From positions 17,174 to 81,173 of the forward strand of contig NZ_QDAH01000019.1 in NCBI RefSeq assembly GCF_003075415.1: a stretch of 64,000 nt of DNA, in the 5' to 3' direction. Source of the stretch: Microvirga sp. KLBC 81. Lineage in GTDB: Bacteria > Pseudomonadota > Alphaproteobacteria > Rhizobiales > Beijerinckiaceae. The translations under genes were made by a program, and so were the position numbers. How positions within the stretch are numbered: position 1 is the stretch's first letter; each line of letters begins with the position of its first letter. Shown here piece by piece: positions 45,467 to 54,139 of the stretch. Below the pieces are notes generated by a model. It was given only the letters and a program-made list of their open reading frames with translations, did not search any database and was not told the DNA's origin.

Positions 45467-47179
45467 ATGAGTTCAGTCGATAAACACATCCGACAGAATC
45501 CTCTCCAGGCTGCCCTGGCAGCCTGCACGAGTTCGTTCGTTCTCGTGTTCGCCTACAGCTGCGGCTTCAACCTGCTACTCCTAGCGCCGTCGATCTATCT
45601 CCTCCAAGTCTATGACCGTGTTCTGTCGAGCCGCAGCGTCGATACCCTGGTGATGCTGACTCTGATCGTCTGCCTAGCGGTTCTTTCTGGCGCTCTCCTC
45701 GATACCGTGCGCCGAGCGGCGCTCACGCGCATTGCGGTCTGGCTGGATGATCGGCTTCGTCCCGTCGTTCTATCGGCAGTGTTCGAATATGCTTCTCATG
45801 CCAATTCCAGTCGAGCCAACGAGGCCTACCGCGACCTCTGGACCTTGCGCCAGTTCATTGAATCCCCGATTTCGGCTCTGCTGTTCGATCTACTCTGGGC
45901 CCCGCTCTTCCTCGTCGTCCTCTTTCTGCTCCATCCGATTCTTGGCGGAATCGGCACTGCCTGCGCAATTCTGCTCTTCGGATTCGCACTCGCGGGAGAG
46001 GTCGCCACCCGGGTACCGCTTGCACAGGCCGCGACCGCCCAGGCCAGGAGCTTCAGCCGACTGTGGCACGCCCTCAACAGCTTCCACATGCTCCGGACCC
46101 TCGGAATGATCAGCGGAGCAGTGCGGCAGATCAATCATGACGCTGAAGAGGCCAAGATCGCTTTCCAGTCGGCAGCGCGCCGGACGGAGAGGATTCAGGC
46201 TGTGGCGCGACCGACAAAGGCACTGGCACAGGTTCTCATCATGGGAGCTGCTACGTGGCTCGTCCTCGAGGAGCAGAGGAATCCTGGAATCATTTTTGCC
46301 TCAAGCCTCCTCTTCGGAAGAGCGCTAGCCCCCATCGAAGGCGTGGCGGGCGGCTGGAGAACGATCAGTTCCGTGCGCGACGCTTACCGGCGCGTTGCCG
46401 AGATTCTGGCCATTGCTCCAGCCACGCCGCCGCACAGACTGAAGCTGCCTGAGCCCGTTGGATATCTGTCCGTATCCGATGTCAGTTATTGCCCTCCCGG
46501 CGGAAAAGCGTTTGTCTTAAAGAGCGTTTCCTTGCGCCTTCTTCCCGGCGAATGCCTCGGCCTGATCGGGCCGTCAGGTTCGGGAAAATCTATTCTGGGA
46601 CATCTCATTGCCGGTTTGTCGAATCCCGCCGTCGGCTGCATCACGCTCGACACAATAGGAGTGGCCACATGGCGGCGAGCAGCAGGTGGATCTTACGTCG
46701 GCTATTTGCCTCAGGAGATCGAGCTGGTCGGTGCTTCCGTCGCAGAAGCCATCAGCTGCCTGACCGATCCCGATCAGGCAGAGGTCATCAAGGCTGCGCA
46801 GATGGTGGGCATGCACGAGATCATCATGCGCCTTCCCAAGGCTTATGACACAGAAATGAGCGAGGCGGCATCGCGCCTCCTTCTGGGACAACGCCAGCGC
46901 CTGGGCATTGCGCGGGCCTGTTTCGGACGGCCACGTCTCGTCGTGCTCGACGAGCCCAATGCGCATCTGGACTACAAGGGCGAGCAGATCCTGTTCAATG
47001 CCATCGAGAGCCTCAAAGCCGATGGGGCAACGATCGTCGTGATTACTCATCGTACGGGAATCCTGCCGGTCACGGACAAGATCGCAATTTTGGAAGACGG
47101 AATGCTCAGCGCTTTCGGTAGAAGCCAGGATATCTTCGAACGTTATCTGCGCCGCCCTCAGATCAACGCCTCGAGATAG
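45467..47179 (+). CDS. Type I secretion ABC exporter (permease/ATPase, PrtD/HlyB type)
   Basis: The 570-residue half-transporter has a six-segment membrane domain (about 20-300) and an ATPase domain with Walker A at 368-375 (GPSGSGKS) and Walker B LVVLDEP (491-497). The signature reads LLLGQ (471-475) rather than LSGGQ, so its Ser is lost. No C39 peptidase domain is present, which is the PrtD rather than the bacteriocin type. It would export unfolded C-terminally tagged proteins with the HlyD adaptor encoded next; no TolC gene is in the window. Confidence 0.9.
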   Translation: MSSVDKHIRQNPLQAALAACTSSFVLVFAYSCGFNLLLLAPSIYLLQVYDRVLSSRSVDTLVMLTLIVCLAVLSGALLDTVRRAALTRIAVWLDDRLRPVVLSAVFEYASHANSSRANEAYRDLWTLRQFIESPISALLFDLLWAPLFLVVLFLLHPILGGIGTACAILLFGFALAGEVATRVPLAQAATAQARSFSRLWHALNSFHMLRTLGMISGAVRQINHDAEEAKIAFQSAARRTERIQAVARPTKALAQVLIMGAATWLVLEEQRNPGIIFASSLLFGRALAPIEGVAGGWRTISSVRDAYRRVAEILAIAPATPPHRLKLPEPVGYLSVSDVSYCPPGGKAFVLKSVSLRLLPGECLGLIGPSGSGKSILGHLIAGLSNPAVGCITLDTIGVATWRRAAGGSYVGYLPQEIELVGASVAEAISCLTDPDQAEVIKAAQMVGMHEIIMRLPKAYDTEMSEAASRLLLGQRQRLGIARACFGRPRLVVLDEPNAHLDYKGEQILFNAIESLKADGATIVVITHRTGILPVTDKIAILEDGMLSAFGRSQDIFERYLRRPQINASR

Positions 47180-47225
47180 GAGCACCCGTCTAAAGAGCGT
47201 CTATGATGTCGAAAGGACAGATATC

Positions 47226-48581
47226 GTGACAGGAGCCAACGATCTTCCCCCGCGAGCCCTCGTCTGGCAGCCCCCCTTGATTCCACCGACTCCTATATCG
47301 CGAATGCGCGGTGTTACCAGGGTGGGAAACGTGCTCCTCTTCGGATTCCTCGGCACCCTCGGGGTCTGGTCCGCCTTTGCACCCCTGGAGAGCGCCGCAA
47401 TCGCGCCCGGCCTGGTGGAGGCGGAATCCAGCCGCAAGGTCATTCAGCACCTGGAGGGCGGCATTATCAAAGAAATTTTGGTCAAGGACGGCGATATCGT
47501 GAAAAGCGGGCAAGTACTCGTTCGCCTGGATCAGACCAGAGCCTACGCGGAGCGCCGGAGTTGGTCTGAGCAGTACTGGGACGCAAGAGTGCGCGAAGCG
47601 CGCCTGATCGCCGAAAGGGACAATCTACAAGGAATTGCTATTTCCCCTGAAGTGGAAGCGGCTCAGGCCGATCATCCATCGATCGCAACAATCATAGCTG
47701 GGCAGCAGAAGATCTTTCAGACCCGTTTGCAGGTGTTTCATTCTCAAGAAGCCATTATTCGGCAGCGCATCTCGCAGGTCGAGGAAGAGATTGTCGGACT
47801 TCAGGCAGAGGGAGCGGCAGCAGCGAAGCGAGCGAGCATCATTCGCGAGGAGAGAGCTGCCGTGGCGTCTCTCGTCGATAAAGGGCTTGAGCGTCGTCCG
47901 CGTCTCCTCTCCCTCGACCGGGAGATGGTTGAAGTCGACGGGCGCAAGGGCGAAGTGGCTGCCCAGATTTCGCGCGCTCGCCAAGTTATCAGCGAAGCGC
48001 AAGCGACCCTCATCAAGCTCGAGAGCGACCGACAGAACGAGATCGCACAATCTCTGAGGGAAGCGCAGAGCCAGATCGCCATACTGTTTGAAAAGATACG
48101 AACTCTGGATGATCAGCTATCACGCACGGATGTGAAGGCACCGGAGGACGGCGTGATCACTGACCTTAGAATCCACACAGCTGGAGGCGTGGTCGGCGCC
48201 GGAGCCCCCTTAATGGACCTGGTCCCGATGGATGACCGGCTCATCATTACCGCGCGGCTTAGGCCCGAGGACATTGACGTGGTTCGTCTCGGGCTCAGTG
48301 CTGAAATTCGGCTCCTGCCCTATAACCAGCGTCGCATTCCGCCGATTGCAGGTACGATCATTTATGTCTCGGCCGACCGTTTGACTGACAAGAGGACGGA
48401 TCAGCCTTATTATGCCGCCAGGATCCGCATCGACGATCCGCACCTGGTCAGAGCCAGCGGAATCGATATGGTTTCCGGCATGCCGGTCGAGGCATTCATC
48501 AAGACCGGGCGGAGCACGGTGGCTCTCTATACCTTGCAGCCCCTTCTCGACAGCTTTAATCGCGCGTTCAGAGAGGATTGA
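47226..48581 (+). CDS. HlyD-family membrane-fusion protein of type I secretion
   Basis: The 451-residue adaptor has one membrane segment (about 35-55), a lipoyl/barrel part with GGIIKEILVKDGDIVKSGQ and a long periplasmic coiled coil (about 100-300). The second half-lipoyl reads VKAPEDGVITDLRIHTAGGVV, followed by a C-terminal beta domain. GTG 47226 follows AAAGGACAG. It bridges the ABC exporter to an outer-membrane TolC-like pore. It is spaced 46 bases after the exporter gene, so one operon. Confidence 0.9.
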   Translation: MTGANDLPPRALVWQPPLIPPTPISRMRGVTRVGNVLLFGFLGTLGVWSAFAPLESAAIAPGLVEAESSRKVIQHLEGGIIKEILVKDGDIVKSGQVLVRLDQTRAYAERRSWSEQYWDARVREARLIAERDNLQGIAISPEVEAAQADHPSIATIIAGQQKIFQTRLQVFHSQEAIIRQRISQVEEEIVGLQAEGAAAAKRASIIREERAAVASLVDKGLERRPRLLSLDREMVEVDGRKGEVAAQISRARQVISEAQATLIKLESDRQNEIAQSLREAQSQIAILFEKIRTLDDQLSRTDVKAPEDGVITDLRIHTAGGVVGAGAPLMDLVPMDDRLIITARLRPEDIDVVRLGLSAEIRLLPYNQRRIPPIAGTIIYVSADRLTDKRTDQPYYAARIRIDDPHLVRASGIDMVSGMPVEAFIKTGRSTVALYTLQPLLDSFNRAFRED

Positions 48582-48617
48582 GAGCGTCACGGTTCGAATT
48601 GGAGAGCGCTGGTCGGT

Positions 48618-49415
48618 CTATTCCTCACCGCTTCTAGATCTCAGTTGCTGCGAGAGGATGACGGCTTCAGTTCGATTGGTGGCATGCAACTTGCGCATGA
48701 TTTTTCGAATGTGGGCCTTCACGGTGTTTTCGGAAAGGTTAAGGTGGTGGGCAATCCATTTATTGGGATAACCCTTCTGCAGAGCCGCAAGAACCTCCGC
48801 CTCACGGGCTGTAAGAATAGACGCAAGGCCGATTGCTCCCGGACCAGTTATTGCGTCGTCTCCAGATATGTCTCGTGATTGTTGCAGCCGTTTCTGAGAG
48901 AGCGACAGAGCACCATTGATCTCTGCAAGATACGGGCTCCTTGCTATTCCTTCGCGAAGATGGGGACCTTCGTTGATCTGGCGGGGAAAATAATTACCGC
49001 CAGCCATGACGAGTTGCACGGCGGCGACGGCTATTTTGAGCGAAGCCGAAATCGGGATGACACCCTGCGCGCCTGACGCAATCGCAATCTCGACATCGGC
49101 AGGATCATCGCAACTTGCGATGACGACGACAGGTGCCTGAGGGAAATACTCTGCAATCGTCCGGATGTCGTAGCCCATTCTCTCGCGCAGGACAGGCTGT
49201 GATTTGACCTTGAAGATCACCAATGCAACTTCCATTCCGGGAGGATGAGCAAGCTCCGCTATGGAGCCAGCGCCGAGTATGAGAACTTGAGAGAAAGCGC
49301 TTTTCATTGCCTCGATGAGGCATTCCCGGACCAGCACTTCGTCATCCACGACAACGATAATGTCCTTAGCTGCTTCATCCGACTGAAATTCGATCGATGG
49401 ATTTAACACAGCCAT
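48618..49415 (-). CDS. NarL/LuxR-type regulator with degenerate receiver
   Basis: The 265-residue protein has an N-terminal receiver-like domain with DD at 24-25, but the position of the phospho-acceptor Asp (about 67-69, in VALVIFKVKS) has no acidic residue. A C-terminal LuxR HTH (about 200-258) contains LTAREAEVLAALQKG and NLSENTVKAHIRKIMRKL. It lies convergent to the HlyD gene and probably controls the glycine-rich and secretion genes without phosphorylation. Its own promoter lies in the AT-rich spacer at 49.4-49.8 kb. Confidence 0.82.
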   Translation of the reverse strand: MAVLNPSIEFQSDEAAKDIIVVVDDEVLVRECLIEAMKSAFSQVLILGAGSIAELAHPPGMEVALVIFKVKSQPVLRERMGYDIRTIAEYFPQAPVVVIASCDDPADVEIAIASGAQGVIPISASLKIAVAAVQLVMAGGNYFPRQINEGPHLREGIARSPYLAEINGALSLSQKRLQQSRDISGDDAITGPGAIGLASILTAREAEVLAALQKGYPNKWIAHHLNLSENTVKAHIRKIMRKLHATNRTEAVILSQQLRSRSGEE

Positions 49416-49862
49416 GGCAATCCTCGTTCACGCCACTCATCCAATCTTGTTCGGCAGGATATCTGCATGGCATCAGCCATGTCACTGAACCGGCTACCGT
49501 CACGAGGGTAGGTGCAAGCCCGAACAAGTACTCTTCGTTAGAATTAAGAGGTTCCGCGCAGTAGAGACACATCCATGCTACGATCGCATCACACGACGCC
49601 AATCTTGGGTAGCACTTGTTCGGAGTATCTTTAACGCTTGGTAGATTTTGCACAGCTTTCAGAAAACTATTGCAGGATATAGTCCCCTTTCTTGAAGATA
49701 CTCTTATACAGAGAACCAATATACCTTTTCATAGCTTTGATTCCTAAGGAACAAGAGGTTCAACGATTCTAGGCCTGATTCAGCGAGGTCATACAAAATT
49801 TCTGAGCTCCACTTCCGCGAAATTGCCTAGGATTTCGCATCGCGAATGCAACACGTCGACCA
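49416..49862. other. AT-rich intergenic region
   Basis: The 447 bases are clearly richer in A and T than the rest of the window and contain no convincing gene. This is the upstream region of the NarL-type regulator and of the decayed AraC gene. Confidence 0.4.
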
Positions 49863-50281
49863 TTGCCTTATCGCCAAATGTTAGAACGGAGGAAGCACTC
49901 CGACCCTCCAAGCCATTCCTATCGGCGGCACCGGGACGGGCAGCTTCCCTATACCTCCATGATCCAGAACCTCACGCACACCGATGCATTCATTCGTAAG
50001 CAGCAGGAGTGGATCACGGCCAACTATGAGCGCCCTCACATTGTGACCGATATCATTCGGCGCTCAGGGTTGCCCAGCCGCAGCTTTGTCCGCTGCTTAA
50101 GGGCTGCGACGGCTACACATCGATCGCCTACACGCAGGCTCTGCGCACCGAAGAGGACAAGCGGATGCTGGAAGCCACCGATATGGTTGTGGATGCCATT
50201 GCTGCCGAGGCTGGCTATCAGGCCACGACATCGTTCCATCGTCCGTTCAAGCGACTGGCGACCACGACTCGTGCCGGGTAA
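49863..50281 (+). pseudogene. AraC-family regulator (GlxA-like), frameshifted remnant
   Basis: The first frame gives RKQQEWITANYERPHIVTDI and IIRRSGLPSRSFVR, the first HTH of an AraC domain. After about 50113 the second HTH (GYTSIAYTQALRTEEDKRML, IAAEAGYQATTSFHRPFKRL) continues in another frame and ends at 50281. A single base appears to be missing in the AATGYT-like junction. The N-terminal GATase/DJ-1-like domain is missing or unrecognisable. Confidence 0.65.
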
Positions 50282-50415
50282 ATTCCAGCTTCCGAGCCTC
50301 CTCAAAGTCATGAACCAACAATCCTCGCATCAGGTCGCGCAGCATCGCTCCGGGATCCGGCACATTCCTTGAGGTTTTGGATGTAGCCACGCTTGGCTCA
50401 ACCCTGAGGACGAGG

Positions 50416-51121
50416 TTAGTCAAGCTGGGCCGGCGACGAAAACGGCCTGCTGGCGTCGACCACGAACAGCACGAACTCACGGAGATCCTCGGAGCCACTG
50501 CTCGTCACCACCATCGGCGTATCGCCCCCATGGCCCACCGTGCTCTGGCCGGCAGTCACTCGGGTTACGCCGTGTGGTGTTTTTTGGACAGCTCTTCCTT
50601 GAGCACGTAAAACGCCTCCGACCCAGGGTGAGTGTGCACGGCAGTGGCGCTACCCTTCGGGCCGCCGGCTTCGTTGACCCGCAGGAGATACTCCTTGGCC
50701 GTGATCCGGGGAATCGGCCCGATCTCGGCGACCTTCGTGCCTCCCCTGGACGTTTGACCCGCTTGCCCAAGGGTGAAGAGCCAGACCTTGCCGTCGTACT
50801 CGGCTACCAATCCCGTGGGACCTGCGGCCTCTTGCGCCTGCTCCTTAGAGCATCGTGCGGAAAAGTGGATCCGGTTTGCCGCTCTCAACGATGCTCTCAT
50901 TGAAGGAGAAAGCATCGGATGGGTCCCAAGAGTGCAAATCCACTTTTCACGTCCGAGGCTGTAGTCCCGAAGGTGTCGATGCGCCAGAACAGGTCGCCGG
51001 ATGGCAACTCCATTACCTTCCTCTCGACCAGTGGCTTGGCGAAGAAGCCTTGCTGCGCGGCTGCCGGCGAGGACAGAATCAACAATCCTGGGATCAAGAC
51101 TGCGAAGAGCCTACGTTTCAT
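50416..51121 (-). pseudogene. Secreted cupin-domain protein split by a repeat and a frameshift
   Basis: The gene starts at ATG 51121 (GGAGGG upstream) with signal peptide FAVLIPGLLILSSPAAA and reads to about WRIDTFG. A palindromic repeat (50846-50964) interrupts it; removing exactly those 119 bases rejoins ...IDTFGKEQAQEAAGPTG in frame. The cupin motif TAVHTHPGSEAFYVL follows. At the A6 run near 50578 the frame shifts by one and the remaining VTRVTAGQSTVGH and FVLFVVDASRPFSSPAQLD sequence ends at 50416. It was probably a periplasmic cupin enzyme. Confidence 0.7.
50846..50964 (+). repeat. Interspersed palindromic repeat, copy 3, inserted in the cupin gene
   Basis: The 119-base element starts TAGAGCATCGTGCGGAAAAG and ends CACTTTTCACGTCCGAGGCT plus GTAG. 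Its first half is the palindrome AGAGCATCGT...ACGATGCTCT and its second half the CATCGGATGGG...ACGTCCG palindrome, joined by CATTGAAGGAGAAA. Both ends are slightly degraded compared with copies 1, 4 and 5. Confidence 0.8.
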
Positions 51122-51504
51122 CGTACAACCCTCCCATGCCATGGCACGAGCTGACTGCCCCCGTTGGGACCCGTCCGACCAGGTCGTCGGCAGTCTGCCT
51201 GTCGCGTCGGGAGTGCGGTCCCGGTCCACTGGCGATGCGCCACATGAGCCCGGAAATCCAGATGGAACAGCAGGTAAGCCATACGAACTTGCCCGGTGCC
51301 CGCTGTGGGCGCGCAATGTGGTGGTTGCAAGCGGTAGACTGAATTGCCCGCGCGGCCACTCGGTTCTGATCCGCCATTCGGACAAGCAGACCTATCTCAA
51401 GCTCTTTGGTTAGCGATATCCGCGTCACGCAGAGCTCTCCACTTTTCCGGTGCACGACCCATGCTGAATTGGTACAAAGAGATCCGGTGTGCGAAAGGCA
51501 GGCA
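51122..51504. other. Intergenic region, no recognised gene
   Basis: In these roughly 380 bases between the split cupin gene and the CGNR gene, frames are open on both strands without recognisable products or ribosome-binding sites. Confidence 0.35.
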
Positions 51505-52152
51505 ATGGTCATGTTGGGTGAGGAGACCAGAGCAGGGCAACTGCCTCTCGTAGGAGGCATTCTCGCCCTGGATTTTACCAACACTTCGAGCGGACGCGGC
51601 TCCGAAGCTCATCTAGACCACATACGAACGACAGAGCACTTGATTCTTTGGGCCGTTCACAGCGGGATCCTCGCAGGGCAAGATGCCGAGAGAATCCGGA
51701 TGACGTTGGCGCGCGACAAGCAAAAGCAGACGGAACTTCTGGTCGAAGCACTTGACGTGCGGGAGCTCATCTATCGGATCGCCTCCAGGATTGCGTCCAA
51801 AAGCGAGCCGAGCAAACGCGATCTGGCCCGCTTGCGGGATGAGTTTAGAGTTCTGCTGGAACCGGCATCTCTGGATCACATGGGCGACGGTCGCTACGAC
51901 TGGAGTTTCCCCGAGAAACCAGTCACATCATCCATCATTGGTCCAATCGTCTTATCGGCCGTCGAAATGCTCAGGCAGGGGCAGTTGGATCGGTTAAAAC
52001 AGTGTCCTGGTCGGGATGGCGATTGTGGGTGGCTTTTCTTCGACCGGACGAAGAATGCTTCGAGGCGCTGGTGCGAAATGTCCGTTTGCGGGAACAGGGC
52101 CAAGGTGCGCCGCCACCGGGAACGGCAGTTCTGGGCCGAGGACGTGGGATAG
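51505..52152 (+). CDS. CGNR zinc-finger protein (ABATE domain)
   Basis: The 215-residue putative regulator has an N-terminal ABATE-like helical domain with GGILALDFTNTSSGRG and a C-terminal CGNR zinc finger. The finger has CPGRDGDCGWLFFDRTKN, then RRWCEMSVCGNRAKVRRH with four cysteines. The start is ATG 51505 (AAGG upstream; ATG 51511 also possible). Family members are presumed DNA-binding regulators of stress or metabolism. It is a single gene here. Confidence 0.85.
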   Translation: MVMLGEETRAGQLPLVGGILALDFTNTSSGRGSEAHLDHIRTTEHLILWAVHSGILAGQDAERIRMTLARDKQKQTELLVEALDVRELIYRIASRIASKSEPSKRDLARLRDEFRVLLEPASLDHMGDGRYDWSFPEKPVTSSIIGPIVLSAVEMLRQGQLDRLKQCPGRDGDCGWLFFDRTKNASRRWCEMSVCGNRAKVRRHRERQFWAEDVG

Positions 52153-52265
52153 TTCTCCATCCAAACGCCACGATGGCCCACTGGGCATATCAAAAATAGT
52201 GGCGTATCCGCCAGTGTGCTGCTGACAGGATCTGCGTCTGCTTGTTGATATAGCTTCTCGCTCCG

Positions 52266-52403
52266 CTAGCGCGTCGTGCGGAACCGAAGGTCCGTGCCAG
52301 CGAAAAGCAGACCCGGTTTTCCACTCAAAACAATGCGCTCCTCCAGAGAATGAGCATCGAATCGATCCAAAAGTAGAGTCCGCTTTTGGGGCCGATGCTC
52401 TAG
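52266..52403 (+). repeat. Interspersed palindromic repeat, copy 4
   Basis: The 138-base element runs from CTAGCGCGTCGTGCGG to GCCGATGCTCTAG. It has the two palindromic halves plus an extra insertion of about 20 bases (CCGAAGGTCCGTGCCAGCGA) in the first half that copy 5 also has, so copies 4 and 5 form a subfamily. Confidence 0.75.
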
Positions 52404-52754
52404 CAATCTTCCGAATCCGTCTTTGAGCGAATGCGACACCGAGAGGGTCTGTAGATCTCATAGAGGTATTCGTGACGTGGCCGGCGCCTGATGCCGGGCA
52501 AGCCGAAGCCAAGCCTTCTCAGCCGACCTACTGGTTAGCGCCCGCGCTGAATAGCTCTCCCTGTCCAACAAAATGAGGCATTGGCGGTTGACTGCTGCTG
52601 ATCGCAGCGCGCTCAGGCGCTTCGTGGAGCACTGCACGAAAGCTGCGGTGTCAGCGCCTCATATGGTTACGGGTTCTGGGCGGATCTTGTTATAACCATC
52701 AAAATGTGTTTTGCTGGTTTCAGGCCTTGTGCCGATCTCCAGAGGGGAATGATA
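52404..52754. other. Intergenic region upstream of binding-protein gene
   Basis: These 350 bases hold no recognised gene. They probably carry the promoter of the downstream binding-protein gene; no operator was recognised. Confidence 0.35.
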
Positions 52755-53873
52755 ATGAAGAGGTACTTTTTGCCGGTGCTCGTGCTGAGCGCTGGCGCAC
52801 TCATGGCTTCGGTCGCTCACGCTCAGGTCAAGCTCGGCGTTGCCGGACCAGTCACTGGCCCCAATGCTGCCTTTGGCGCCCAACTAGCGAATGGCGCCGA
52901 ACAGGCCGTAGCCGACATCAATGCCGCTGGCGGCATCCTCGGGCAGAAGCTCGAGGTGGTGCTGGGTGACGACGTCTCCGACCCGCGCCAGGGTGTCTCT
53001 GTGGCCAACAAGCTCGCGGGCGAAGGCGTCAAGTTCGTCGTCGGCCACTTCAACTCCGGGGTCTCGATCCCGGCCTCGGAGATCTATGCGGAAAGTGGCA
53101 TCGTCCAGATCACGCCAGCCTCGACGAATCCACAATTCACCGAGCGGGGGCTTCCAACCGTCTTCCGAACCTGCGGGCGCGACGACCAGCAAGGCGAGGT
53201 GGCCGGCAACTTCATTCTAAAGACCTTCAAAGCCAAGAAGGTCGCCGTCGTCCATGACAAGACGCCCTATGGCAAGGGCTTGGCCGACGAGACCCGCAAG
53301 GTCATCAACAAAGGCGGCCTGCAGGAGGTTGTCTACGAAGGCGTCAACCCCGGCGAGAAGGACTTCACCGCTCTAGTATCCAAGCTCAAGTCGGCCGGTG
53401 TCGAGTTCATGTACTGGGGCGGACTTCACACGGAGCTGGGGCTGATCATCCGACAGATGCGCGACCAGGGAATGAACATTACCGCCATGGGAGCCGATGG
53501 CATCGTGTCGGAGGAGTTCGCCTCGATCGGCGGTCCGGGCGTGGAAGGCACCAAGATGACGTTCCCGCCGGATCCCCGCAAGCGCCCTGAGGTGCAGGAG
53601 ATCGTGAAGCGCTTCACCGAGCAGCGCAAGTTCAATCCGGAGGCCTACACGCTCTATTCCTATGCGGCGGTTCAGGTGATCAAGCAGGCGGCGGAGAAGG
53701 CCGGCTCGCTTGAGCCGAAGAAAGTGGCCGAGGCGATGAAGTCGGGCATGATCTTCAAGACGGTGGTGGGGGATATCTCGTACGACCGGAAGGGAGACCG
53801 CACGCGCCCGGATTACGTCGTCTACAGTTGGAGGAAGGGCGCTGACGGCAAGATCACCTACATCGAGGATTAG
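52755..53873 (+). CDS. Branched-chain amino-acid-type ABC substrate-binding protein (LivJ/LivK family)
   Basis: The 372-residue periplasmic protein has a signal peptide ending in SVAHA (about 22) and the type-I periplasmic fold: KLGVAGPVTGPNAAFGAQL, DINAAGGILGQKLEVVLGDD, VVGHFNSGVSIPASEIY and PYGKGLADETRKV. ATG 52755 follows AGGGG. Such proteins bind branched-chain or other amino acids for LIV-type ABC importers. No permease or ATPase gene is next to it, so it is an orphan that must use a transporter elsewhere. Confidence 0.88.
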   Translation: MKRYFLPVLVLSAGALMASVAHAQVKLGVAGPVTGPNAAFGAQLANGAEQAVADINAAGGILGQKLEVVLGDDVSDPRQGVSVANKLAGEGVKFVVGHFNSGVSIPASEIYAESGIVQITPASTNPQFTERGLPTVFRTCGRDDQQGEVAGNFILKTFKAKKVAVVHDKTPYGKGLADETRKVINKGGLQEVVYEGVNPGEKDFTALVSKLKSAGVEFMYWGGLHTELGLIIRQMRDQGMNITAMGADGIVSEEFASIGGPGVEGTKMTFPPDPRKRPEVQEIVKRFTEQRKFNPEAYTLYSYAAVQVIKQAAEKAGSLEPKKVAEAMKSGMIFKTVVGDISYDRKGDRTRPDYVVYSWRKGADGKITYIED

Positions 53874-53917
53874 GCCCTCCCTCACGCGGGCCCTTGGTCA
53901 CTCCTCGGCTCCCGCTT

Positions 53918-53947
53918 GGCGCCCGTCGGCTTCCTCCGGCGGGCGCC
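53918..53947 (+). other. GC-rich hairpin after binding-protein gene
   Basis: GGCGCCCG (53918-53925) pairs with CGGGCGCC (53940-53947) around a 14-base loop that can itself pair (CGG/CCG). No T-run follows. It may be a Rho-independent-like or stabilising 3' end. Confidence 0.45.
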
Positions 53948-54139
53948 CCTGTCAAAGAGAGGCGCTCTCTCACCGGGACTTCGGCATCATGGGCGCAGGG
54001 CAGAGAGGCCTCATCATCGTCCGGGCTCGGCAGCTTGCCTTTTGATTTAGCGGGTGCCTCGCTCCCCACACTGCCGACCGGATCAAATCCACCGCAATCG
54101 AGTTGTCCTCCGGCCAACCTGAACCGAAGGCACAGCATA

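Noticed and set aside
50919..51413. Plus-strand frame across the split cupin gene
   Set aside because: It runs through the palindromic repeat and is antisense to the signal-peptide part of the cupin gene.
53894..54139. In-frame N-terminal extension of the PerM fusion
   Set aside because: Low-complexity Pro/Ser sequence covering the downstream hairpin of the previous gene; ATG 54140 has a ribosome-binding site.
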